Shown in pieces: positions 1-5,249 of a stretch of 5,746 bases of DNA. The stretch comes from an uncultured Dehalococcoidia bacterium. Lineage in GTDB: Bacteria > Chloroflexota > Dehalococcoidia > Lucifugimonadales > GCA-2712585. The stretch covers positions 1-5,746 of the forward strand of contig CAJXDJ010000068.1 of assembly GCA_913052045.1 (NCBI GenBank), given 5' to 3'. The position numbers and the translations under genes are program-made. Every line of letters begins with the position of its first letter. Positions within the stretch are counted from its first letter, which is position 1. The notes beneath the pieces are model-generated. The model saw only the letters and a list, made by a program, of their open reading frames with translations. It made no database searches and had not been told where the DNA came from.

Positions 1-154
1 AGGTCGGACCACCCATAATTTGAGAGGGGAATGTGGCATATGTTAGGACATGGTATCCAACTTGGGCTGCAGCCTGTGCCAATCCCTCGGCAGACGTGAC
101 CACACCCTGGCCACCTTCGCCGGCGAATCTAACTATCAGGTCGTTTTTTTCCAC
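1..154 (-). CDS. korA: 2-oxoacid:ferredoxin oxidoreductase, gamma-domain N-terminus (KorA-type, partial)
   Basis: Only the first 51 codons are in the window; the rest lies beyond the left edge. The N-terminus reads as the gamma (POR_N-linked) domain of 2-oxoacid:ferredoxin oxidoreductases: a glycine-rich RFAGEGGQGVVTSAEGLAQA stretch at about residues 9-28, then YATFPSQIMGGPT at about residues 39-51. These enzymes are cytosolic, use thiamine diphosphate and Fe-S clusters, and oxidatively decarboxylate 2-oxoglutarate, pyruvate or related acids to the acyl-CoA with reduction of ferredoxin. In many bacteria this domain is fused in front of the alpha subunit (KorA); a stand-alone gamma subunit cannot be excluded because the rest is missing. 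The substrate cannot be told from this piece. The start is GTG at 154: an in-frame TAA at 164-166 rules out anything further upstream, and an AAGAGG ribosome site (160-165) sits 5 nt before it. A promoter and structured leader lie upstream. Confidence 0.88.
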   Translation of the reverse strand, partial: MEKNDLIVRFAGEGGQGVVTSAEGLAQAAAQVGYHVLTYATFPSQIMGGPT

Positions 155-192
155 AGATGCCTCTTATTTGAAAGCGAATTGGTTCATTACGC

Positions 193-216
193 AAAAACGC
201 CGCCACTATCGCGACG
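193..216 (-). terminator. Intrinsic-terminator-like hairpin in the korA leader (possible attenuator)
   Basis: On the minus strand CGTCGC (216-211), a 7-nt loop GATAGTG (210-204) and GCGGCG (203-198) form a 6-bp GC-rich stem with one G-U pair, followed directly by TTTTT (197-193). This is the classic form of a rho-independent terminator. It lies about 145 nt after the predicted transcription start and 38 nt before the korA GTG, so it could attenuate korA or end a short RNA. The U tract is only five long and is followed by GCG, so efficiency may be modest. No alternative antiterminator pairing was found by eye. Confidence 0.5.
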
Positions 217-330
217 GGTTCGAAGGGTAACCACATATATTGAAGGCATGTTAAGCTTAATAAAACCTCACCTGCTCTGTATGTCCAAGGAAGCCTGGGT
301 AGATTATTTCAGTTTGATTGGCATTGCATC

Positions 331-344
331 AGAAACATGTTTCT
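331..344. repeat. 14-bp perfect palindrome downstream of the korA promoter
   Basis: AGAAACATGTTTCT reads the same on both strands. It begins about 15-17 nt after the predicted korA transcription start, a position where a dimeric repressor could block transcription. As RNA it could form a 5-bp stem with a CATG loop. A flanking pair, GCATT/AATGC at 321-325 and 352-356, extends the symmetry. The stem is A/T-rich, so a DNA operator seems at least as plausible as an RNA hairpin. No regulator gene is visible in the window. Confidence 0.4.
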
Positions 345-366
345 TTTGTGTAATGCATGGAAGATA

Positions 367-396
367 AATATATCAGTGCCCTATGGCTCATGTCAA
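367..396 (-). promoter_or_regulatory. Sigma70-like promoter driving the korA leader
   Basis: On the minus strand a perfect -35 box TTGACA (396-391) is followed after 18 nt by TATATT (372-367), a 5-of-6 match to the -10 consensus. Transcription should start near 358-361, giving korA an untranslated leader of about 205 nt. This is the best promoter match seen in the window. It sits 45 nt beyond the stop codon of the upstream alpha/beta-hydrolase gene, where an independent transcription unit would be expected to begin. Confidence 0.6.
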
Positions 397-440
397 CGAG
401 ACGTCCAGGAATGAATCGTTCACAAAAATAGTTTAGGATG

Positions 441-1304
441 TCACAAAGAGGAAATAAACTTGTTTATTTCATTTGTTAGGGTCTGCGGTCTTTGTAGTGG
501 CACATCATGTATGGTTTCGTCAAACCAAATAACATTGCCTTTGGGTAGAAGCTCAGCAGCGTTTTTGACCCAAGCGCTTTTTGTATCATCTAGAGGACCT
601 TTTGTTATTGTGTTGCAAGCTGCTATAACGAGGGCATGGCACTTTACATCCTTGTATAGGCGACTGGGATGATGTTCCCAAAGGGCTTTAACGATTTTCA
701 TGTGGTTTTTAAATGACAAATGGGGACGTATGAATCCAAGTTTGTTAACACAAAAATTTCTGATTATGATTGATTCTATTGCCGGAGTTAGGTATGGTGC
801 CAGGGTTCCGGTACGAATACGTTGACGTAGTTGTTCTAATGTGGTTTGCTTCCACATAGGTGGAGTGAGTTCGCTTTTTGCTTTTTCCCAGTTCCATCCG
901 GGATGAGAGGATGGTTCGATAAATCCGCCATCTACCATTATGATGCCGCTAGTATTGTTAGGGTAAGTAGCTGCAAAATTTAGTGCTACATTCCCTCCCC
1001 AAGAATGACCTACGATCACGGGAGAATGCAATCCAATTTTGTTGATAAATTGGTAGACATCTCTTGTAACAGTCCCGAAATCGTAACCATTATCCGGTTT
1101 GCTGCTGTGGCCGTGGCCACGTTGGTCTATTGCGATAACTTGGTTATTGTGACTGAGCATAGGTCCTACAAAGTCCCATATCCCAGAATGAGATGCGAGG
1201 CCGTGCAGTAAAAGTACGGCCTGTCCTTGTCCTCCCCAATCCCTGTAATGAAGATTTATATCATGTATATTTACGATTCCTTCTGTAAAGTTGTTCATGG
1301 ACAT
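441..1304 (-). CDS. Alpha/beta-hydrolase fold protein
   Basis: A 287-residue single-domain alpha/beta-hydrolase, usual length for the family, with no signal peptide, so probably cytosolic. Family landmarks in order: LLLHGLASHS (31-40), the HG oxyanion-hole motif after strand 3; AIDQRGHGHSSKP (58-70); the nucleophile elbow GHSWGG (99-104) with Ser101; IIMVDGG (121-127); and a C-terminal HDVPLQRP (266-273) giving catalytic His266. The usual catalytic aspartate after strand 7 is not obvious: the VIAAC segment is followed by Asn231, with Asp239 and Asp240 somewhat later. A cap region of about 90 residues (130-220) lies between strands 6 and 7. Candidate activities are esterase, C-C hydrolase or MenH-like; the sequence does not decide the substrate. 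ATG at 1304 is preferred over the in-frame ATG at 1298 because AAGG (1316-1313) lies 8 nt upstream. It appears to be a stand-alone gene; no convincing promoter or terminator was found next to it. Confidence 0.85.
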   Translation of the reverse strand: MSMNNFTEGIVNIHDINLHYRDWGGQGQAVLLLHGLASHSGIWDFVGPMLSHNNQVIAIDQRGHGHSSKPDNGYDFGTVTRDVYQFINKIGLHSPVIVGHSWGGNVALNFAATYPNNTSGIIMVDGGFIEPSSHPGWNWEKAKSELTPPMWKQTTLEQLRQRIRTGTLAPYLTPAIESIIIRNFCVNKLGFIRPHLSFKNHMKIVKALWEHHPSRLYKDVKCHALVIAACNTITKGPLDDTKSAWVKNAAELLPKGNVIWFDETIHDVPLQRPQTLTNEINKFISSL

Positions 1305-1400
1305 TGTGATTACCTTAATTAAATAGATTCACCAATGTATATCTAGACACTGCTTAGGGCTCGTGACGGCAAGTTTAGACTTAACTTGATTGAAATGCCG

Positions 1401-1496
1401 TTAAACACCCATCCATCTGGCATTACAAATAGTAAAGCTCAGAAGGAACAAGGTTACAATAAAAGCTGACCCTAGGAGAAAAATAAACCGGGACAT
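1401..1496 (-). CDS. Possible 31-residue single-span membrane protein (very tentative)
   Basis: A minus-strand ORF starting MSRFIFLLGSAFIVTLFLL contains an uninterrupted hydrophobic run from about residue 4 to 24, an Arg at position 3 and an Arg at 27, ending in WMGV. This is what a single-pass small membrane protein or a signal-anchor peptide looks like. An AGAG string lies about 7-8 nt before the ATG, and the ATG shares a base with the stop codon of the ORF before it (TGATG). I recognise no family. T-rich sequence readily encodes hydrophobic residues by chance, and an ORF this short in 318 bp is unremarkable statistically, so this may not be a gene. Confidence 0.2.
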   Translation of the reverse strand: MSRFIFLLGSAFIVTLFLLSFTICNARWMGV

Positions 1497-1579
1497 CAAA
1501 TAGCTCTTTTGCCAAATTTATAAGCCTGCAGGGCAGACTTGGTACCAGGAGAAGTCATTCTAGCATGTGGGATAATCAT
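1496..1579 (-). CDS. Possible 27-residue ORF ahead of the small membrane ORF (very tentative)
   Basis: This minus-strand ORF begins MIIPHARMTSPGTK and ends in the basic stretch YKFGKRAI. Its TGA stop overlaps the ATG of the next small ORF by one base, an arrangement seen in translationally coupled genes. An in-frame TAG two codons upstream fixes its maximum length. The only purine-rich string before the ATG, AGGA, is one base away and too close to act as a normal ribosome site. No family is recognised. It is listed because of the overlap with its neighbour, and chance is a good alternative explanation. Confidence 0.12.
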   Translation of the reverse strand: MIIPHARMTSPGTKSALQAYKFGKRAI

Positions 1580-1622
1580 TTCCTACGTTCCAGATATGAC
1601 TTTAGTTCAATATAAGTTATTG

Positions 1623-1696
1623 TGGAGCGGGCGATGGGGATCGAACCCACATAACCAGCTTGGAAGGCTGGGGCTCTACCATTGAGCTACGCCCGC
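1623..1696 (-). tRNA. tRNA-Gly (anticodon TCC), CCA encoded
   Basis: A complete cloverleaf folds on the minus strand. The acceptor arm GCGGGCG (1696-1690) pairs with CGCCCGC (1633-1627), followed by discriminator T and an encoded CCA (1625-1623). The D arm is GCTC-AATGGTA-GAGC. The anticodon arm is CCAGC-CTTCCAA-GCTGG, giving anticodon TCC and reading GGA and, by wobble, GGG glycine codons. The T arm is GTGGG-TTCGATC-CCCAT with one G-U pair. It begins 23 nt after the hppA stop on the same strand, with no terminator visible between them, so it may be processed from the hppA transcript. No direct repeat of its 3' end was seen, so there is no sign of use as an integration site. Confidence 0.97.
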
Positions 1697-1719
1697 TCGG
1701 TTGCTGGGAAAACTCTTAA

Positions 1720-3810
1720 TCAGGATCCAATTAGTCTGTTGATTAAAGGGTCAAAGTTTGCGTTTCCAAAGACCGGCGCGAAAACAAGAGCTACGATAGC
1801 CATAAGTTTTAATAGTATGTTTATGGATGGGCCAGATGTGTCTTTAAATGGATCTCCGACTGTATCGCCTACGACTGCTGCTTTGTGGGTGTCCGAACCT
1901 TTTCCACCTAGATTGCCTAGTTCAATAAACTTTTTCGCGTTATCCCAAGTACCTCCCGCGTTGGCCATCATAATTGCTAGGAGGAACCCTGAGGACACTG
2001 CACCCAAAAGCAATCCTCCCAAGGCTTCTTTTCCAAGCACGAATCCTATCAATATGGGCACTCCCACAGCCATGAGACCAGGATTAATCATTTCCTTTAA
2101 TGCACTACGGGTGCTGATATCTACACAGCGTTCATAATCAGGGGTGCCGGTGCCGTCCATTATGCCGGGGATTTCTTTGAATTGGCGCCTAACTTCGTTC
2201 ACTATCGCAAAGGCAGCCCTACCAACGGCTTTCATGGTCATGGCTGAAAAGATGGAAGGGAGCATAGCCCCTATTAGAAGGCCTATAAGCGTTTTATGAT
2301 CAAGGAGATTAAGTTCTAGAATTGGTAGCCCTTTTTCTTGGGGTTCGACAAGGCCGACCGAAATTGCATAGGCTGCCATCAGAGCAAGTGATGTGAGAGC
2401 TGCAGATCCAATTGCAAATCCCTTGCCTGTGGCTGCCGTAGTGTTCCCAAGTGCGTCTAATGAGTCAGTTCGCTCTCGTACCTTTGGCGGTAGATGTGCT
2501 TGTTCTGCTATACCTCCAGCATTATCTGCCACTGGTCCATATGCGTCCGTTGCTAGGGTTATTCCAAGGGTAGAAAGCATTCCGACTCCTGCTAATGCGA
2601 CTCCATAAAAACCTAGTAGCTCGAATGATACAAAGATTGCTAGTGATATGACTATTACTGGTATCAAGGTACTTTGCATCCCCGTCGCTAGGCCAGCTAT
2701 GATGTTAGTAGCGGCCCCGGTTTGACTTGCTTCCGCCACAGATTTTGTAGGGCTGTAATCATACGAAGTGTAGTATTCCGTTGTGAAACCAATGATTATT
2801 CCTGCGATTAGACCTGACAATATCGTCCAGAATGAATTGAAGGAAACGTCTAGATAGCTCACCGCAGCCAGCGAGAGGACGATTACTAAAACCGCTGAGG
2901 CGATTATGCCTTTTCGGAGTGCCCAAAGAAGCTGCCCAAAAGTGGCGTCTTCGCTGCTTCTGACGAAGAAAGTACCAAGGACAGATGATAGTATGCCGAG
3001 AGCTGCTACCAGCAATGGCAAAACTACCATATCCGCGTCATATGCCAATGAGTTGTTTAGGCCAATTGTTATGGTAGCTCCAGCAAGTGCGATAGCAGCA
3101 ATTATCGATCCAACGTAAGACTCGAAAAGATCTGCCCCCATCCCAGCTACATCGCCAACGTTATCACCTACGTTATCAGCTATTACTGCTGGGTTTCGGG
3201 GATCGTCTTCCGGTATTCCTGCCTCAAGTTTGCCAACTAAATCTGCGCCTACATCGGCCGCTTTTGTAAAAATCCCACCTCCCACCCTTGCGAACAGTGC
3301 TATAGAAGATGCACCCAGTCCAAATCCAGCCACGATGCTTATATCTTTGAATATTAGGTACAGCAGAGTTACACCCAGAAGCCCTAGCCCCACTACTGTC
3401 ATGCCCATTACAGTCCCTGATGAAAATGCTATCCTTAGGGCAGGGTTGAGTCCTCTTGTAGCTGCATTCGTGGTCCTGGTATTAGCTCGAACAGCCATGT
3501 TCATGCCCAAGAATCCGGCGACTCCTGAAAGAGCTGTTCCAGCTAAATATGAGAGGGCCGTTTTTGGAATCAGTGAATCATTTTGCATGAAATCTATCCC
3601 CAGCCATAAAACAACTGTGATAATGGCGACGAAGGGTAGAAGGACGGTATATTCTCTTCGTAAAAATGTCATGGCCCCATCTTGTATTGCACGACCTATC
3701 TCACGGACTTTCTCTGTGCCTTCTCCTTCCCGTAAGGTTATTAATGCCATTACACCTGCAAAAACGAGTGCTAATAATCCCGCGATGATGGCTGAAATAA
3801 TTGAAAACAT
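1720..3810 (-). CDS. hppA: Membrane ion-translocating pyrophosphatase, K+-dependent, possibly Na+-pumping
   Basis: A full-length (696-residue) membrane-integral pyrophosphatase with many hydrophobic helices; the family has about 16. It hydrolyses cytosolic pyrophosphate and moves H+ and/or Na+ out across the membrane. Active-site motifs: DVGADLVGKLE (186-196), EDDPRNPAVIADNVGDNVGD (201-220), the DNAGGIAEQAHLPPKVRERT segment (429-448), GNTTAATGKG (455-464), GGTWDNAKKFIE (619-630) and a C-terminal stretch with DTHKAAVVGDTVGDPFKDTSGPS residues (640-662). Ala459 and Gly462 match the K+-dependent class; K+-independent enzymes have Lys and Thr there. Glu230 in GADLFESYVGS sits where Na+-type enzymes such as that of Thermotoga maritima carry their ion-gate glutamate, whereas plant-type H+ pumps have it four residues later. 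The start is ATG at 3810; an in-frame stop lies just upstream. The AAGGAG ribosome site (3824-3829) is unusually far (13 nt) and overlaps the translin stop codon, suggesting coupled translation. Confidence 0.96.
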   Translation of the reverse strand: MFSIISAIIAGLLALVFAGVMALITLREGEGTEKVREIGRAIQDGAMTFLRREYTVLLPFVAIITVVLWLGIDFMQNDSLIPKTALSYLAGTALSGVAGFLGMNMAVRANTRTTNAATRGLNPALRIAFSSGTVMGMTVVGLGLLGVTLLYLIFKDISIVAGFGLGASSIALFARVGGGIFTKAADVGADLVGKLEAGIPEDDPRNPAVIADNVGDNVGDVAGMGADLFESYVGSIIAAIALAGATITIGLNNSLAYDADMVVLPLLVAALGILSSVLGTFFVRSSEDATFGQLLWALRKGIIASAVLVIVLSLAAVSYLDVSFNSFWTILSGLIAGIIIGFTTEYYTSYDYSPTKSVAEASQTGAATNIIAGLATGMQSTLIPVIVISLAIFVSFELLGFYGVALAGVGMLSTLGITLATDAYGPVADNAGGIAEQAHLPPKVRERTDSLDALGNTTAATGKGFAIGSAALTSLALMAAYAISVGLVEPQEKGLPILELNLLDHKTLIGLLIGAMLPSIFSAMTMKAVGRAAFAIVNEVRRQFKEIPGIMDGTGTPDYERCVDISTRSALKEMINPGLMAVGVPILIGFVLGKEALGGLLLGAVSSGFLLAIMMANAGGTWDNAKKFIELGNLGGKGSDTHKAAVVGDTVGDPFKDTSGPSINILLKLMAIVALVFAPVFGNANFDPLINRLIGS

Positions 3811-3823
3811 TTCTAGTTAGAGG

Positions 3824-3829
3824 CTCCTT
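3824..3829 (-). promoter_or_regulatory. Ribosome binding site of hppA, overlapping the translin stop codon
   Basis: AAGGAG on the minus strand lies 13 nt before the hppA ATG, longer than the usual 5-9 nt, and its first bases fall within the TAA stop of the preceding gene (3830-3828). No closer purine-rich site exists. The arrangement suggests that ribosomes terminating on the translin gene help initiate hppA. Confidence 0.5.
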
Positions 3830-4487
3830 AATAACTTTTTTTAGTTGTTGTGGTATGTTCGCATGAAGACAGGATGTCCTCGAGTCTTTTCTGTCTAAAG
3901 GCGACTGTAAAATCCCCCCGGGTACGTTCCAGGGTTTTTCTCACCATATCGTTGGTATTGCGTAATCCTCCGGTCACCTCCTCTGGAAAATCTAGTGTGA
4001 CCAGCAGGGTATATATTTGATCCATGATTTCCATAGCATCTTCGCATTGTTGCCATTCGTCCCGTCGCAAAGAATCCAATATATAACGACGCACCTCCCC
4101 CACCGAATCGCCCAGCCCTTTCAGATAGTCGGTGATGTTAACTCCGAGTGCTTCTGGTTGAGGTAAAGGTTGTTGTAAAAGCAAGGCCATAGTTATGTTG
4201 GCTTCACTAAACTCTTTACGAGCTTCAGCGAGATATCCAGCGTAATAGATAGCAGGGTTAGTTTGCAATATCGTGTTCGTCTCGTTTATATAATTCGTTG
4301 CCTGGGATATGAGGTCCTTAGCCTTAGTTGTTTCTCGTCTGTGTATGGATCTGATGGCATTGGCTGACAGCCGTATAATAGAACGGGAGTAATGTAATGC
4401 TCGCTCACGTATCGCATTTTTTTCGGTAAAAGCCTCCTGTGCTTTAGCAGCTATTTGTTCTAGAGCTGCATGACGTTTGTTATTCAT
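3828..4487 (-). CDS. Translin/TRAX superfamily protein, bacterial, TRAX-like acidic residues kept
   Basis: A 219-residue, almost entirely helical protein with translin-family features: ERALHYSRSIIRLSANAIRS (28-47), YYAGYLAEARKEFSEA (81-96), LPQPEALGVNITDYLKGLGD (108-127), VGEVRRYILDSLRR (129-142), MDQIYTLLVTLDFPEEVTGG (155-174) and a C-terminal VRKTLERTRGDFTVAFR (182-198). In eukaryotes translin binds single-stranded RNA or DNA and, with TRAX, forms the C3PO ribonuclease. The three TRAX catalytic acidic positions, as I recall them, are a Glu-x-x-Glu pair and a later Asp; by motif these match Glu92, Glu95 (EFSE) and Asp127 (GLGDSVGE). Human translin lacks them, so this protein is more TRAX-like. 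The role of bacterial members is not established. Basic patches (R27-R29, R50-R51, R189-R190) could bind nucleic acid. The start ATG overlaps the thiE stop (ATGA), with AGGTGG (4497-4502) 9 nt upstream. Confidence 0.87.
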   Translation of the reverse strand: MNNKRHAALEQIAAKAQEAFTEKNAIRERALHYSRSIIRLSANAIRSIHRRETTKAKDLISQATNYINETNTILQTNPAIYYAGYLAEARKEFSEANITMALLLQQPLPQPEALGVNITDYLKGLGDSVGEVRRYILDSLRRDEWQQCEDAMEIMDQIYTLLVTLDFPEEVTGGLRNTNDMVRKTLERTRGDFTVAFRQKRLEDILSSCEHTTTTKKSY

Positions 4488-5161
4488 TCAGTCTTACCAC
4501 CTGCTATTCGAATTCTGTTTTTAAGTTTTTCGGTTGCATTTTGAGGGTCTGCCGCCAAACCTACCGCGCTTATTACACATATTGCGTCTGCTCCGGCTTG
4601 AACAACCGGTCCTACATTTTCTTGAGTGATACCACCAATAGCTACTATGGGTAAATTAATTAAGCTCTTTATTTTGCGTAAAAGTGGAGTACCACCTACT
4701 AAAGGCTGATCTTTAGCTGTGGTAGGATACATTGCACCGACAGCTATATAATCTGGTTGATTGACCTTGGCTGCAAGGGCTTCTTCTAAAGAATGGGTTG
4801 AACAACCCACAATTTGGTCGTGTTTCAATATTGTTCTCGCGTCAGATACTGGGAGGTCGTCCAATCCTAAATGGACGCCATGTGCCTGAGAAATGGCAGC
4901 TATGTCAACCCGGTCATTGACAATAAATAAAGATCCATAATCATTGCATATATTGGCTATTTCTTGCGCTAGAGATAACATAAAATAATCGGGGTGGTCC
5001 TTCGCGCGTAATTGTACAATATTTGCGCCGCCGGCAAGGGTTTGTTTAGCGATTTCTATGGGATTTCTTCCACCTGTAAGATTGGGATCTATAATAACGT
5101 ATAGACCGAAAAATCGTTCCTTTACAGACTGGCTTGCCTGTTTCCCTATAACATTTTTCAT
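4484..5161 (-). CDS. thiE: Thiamine-phosphate synthase
   Basis: A 225-residue TIM-barrel enzyme that joins 4-amino-2-methyl-5-hydroxymethylpyrimidine diphosphate to hydroxyethylthiazole phosphate, giving thiamine phosphate and pyrophosphate in the cytosol. Motifs: GLYVIIDPNL (19-28), NIVQLRAKD (47-55), LFIVNDRVDIA (78-88), GVHLGLDDLP (95-104), IVGCSTHSLEEA (117-128), DYIAVGAMYPTTAK (137-150), LPIVAIGGIT (170-179) and ADAICVISAV (191-200). Three usually conserved positions differ: HLGQ is HLGL (Leu100), GP is GA (Ala143), and the second Thr/Ser of the PTxTK phosphate-binding motif is Ala149. Lys54, Asn82, Asp83, Lys150 and the GG loop are intact, so activity is likely. The frame stays open upstream to a TTG at 5296, but that extension overlaps rnhB and matches nothing in the family; ATG at 5161 gives the usual length. 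AAGGA lies 13 nt before it, a weak site. The gap to rnhB is 88 nt. Confidence 0.93.
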   Translation of the reverse strand: MKNVIGKQASQSVKERFFGLYVIIDPNLTGGRNPIEIAKQTLAGGANIVQLRAKDHPDYFMLSLAQEIANICNDYGSLFIVNDRVDIAAISQAHGVHLGLDDLPVSDARTILKHDQIVGCSTHSLEEALAAKVNQPDYIAVGAMYPTTAKDQPLVGGTPLLRKIKSLINLPIVAIGGITQENVGPVVQAGADAICVISAVGLAADPQNATEKLKNRIRIAGGKTE

Positions 5162-5249
5162 GGTTTGTATTATATCCTTATCATGTATGGTGAAGAAATG
5201 GTAACAAGGTGATGTTTTTTCATATGGTTGGATAAAAGTTAAGATGGCT

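Larger units (their letters stand above)
155..361 (-). ncRNA. Candidate structured 5' leader of korA (cis-regulatory RNA or short RNA)
   Basis: This stretch runs from the predicted transcription start to the korA GTG. It holds no convincing gene. In order along the transcript it contains: an inverted repeat (GCATT at 356-352 with AATGC at 325-321) enclosing the palindrome AGAAACATGTTTCT at 331-344; a small hairpin CCAGG-CTTC-CTTGG at 298-285; a possible 20-codon ORF at 249-187 (MPSIYVVTLRTRRDSGGVFA) with no well-spaced ribosome site; and a terminator-like hairpin at 216-193. Several structured elements between a strong promoter and a distant start codon suggest leader regulation or a short terminated RNA. 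No known riboswitch family is recognised. Confidence 0.35.
1305..1622. other. Intergenic region between tRNA-Gly and the hydrolase gene
   Basis: This is the longest stretch without an established gene. It should carry the terminator of the hppA/tRNA cluster and the promoter of the hydrolase gene, but neither stands out: hairpins here are short and lack U tracts, and AT-rich -10-like strings (for example TTTAAT just upstream of the hydrolase) lack a properly spaced -35 box. No CRISPR, insertion-sequence end or second tRNA is visible. Two tiny minus-strand ORFs, listed separately, are the only candidate content. Confidence 0.6.

Noticed and set aside
195..232. Partial resemblance of the korA leader to the 3' half of a TPP riboswitch (ACCCTTCGAACC followed by a GATAGTG loop)
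   Set aside because: The diagnostic CTGAGA element and the pairing partner for ACCC are missing upstream, and the conserved GCGTAGGGA end is absent. A covariance-model scan for the TPP riboswitch would settle it; a significant hit would overturn this.
215..232. GGGTTCGAAGGG on the plus strand looks like a tRNA T-arm
   Set aside because: The flanking bases do not form a T stem, and no acceptor, D or anticodon arm can be folded around it on either strand.
50..367. A 105-codon plus-strand open frame at the left end
   Set aside because: Its first third is antisense to the clear korA N-terminus, its composition looks random, it has no recognisable motif, and it ends inside the minus-strand promoter region.
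3230..3820. Long plus-strand open frames opposite hppA (also 1682-2137)
   Set aside because: They lie entirely or almost entirely opposite the highly conserved hppA coding sequence and have the Pro/Ser/Ala-rich composition expected of antisense frames.
3834..3842. Run of seven A on the minus strand (A-AAA-AAG type) near the end of the translin gene as a frameshift site
   Set aside because: It lies a few codons before the stop, and a -1 shift would add only a few residues; no stimulatory structure is evident.
5169..5174. Perfect TATAAT on the minus strand just before the thiE ATG, suggesting a leaderless thiE promoter
   Set aside because: No -35 box at a workable distance (TTCTTC at 17 nt) and no extended -10 TG; AT-rich intergenic sequence gives such hits by chance.
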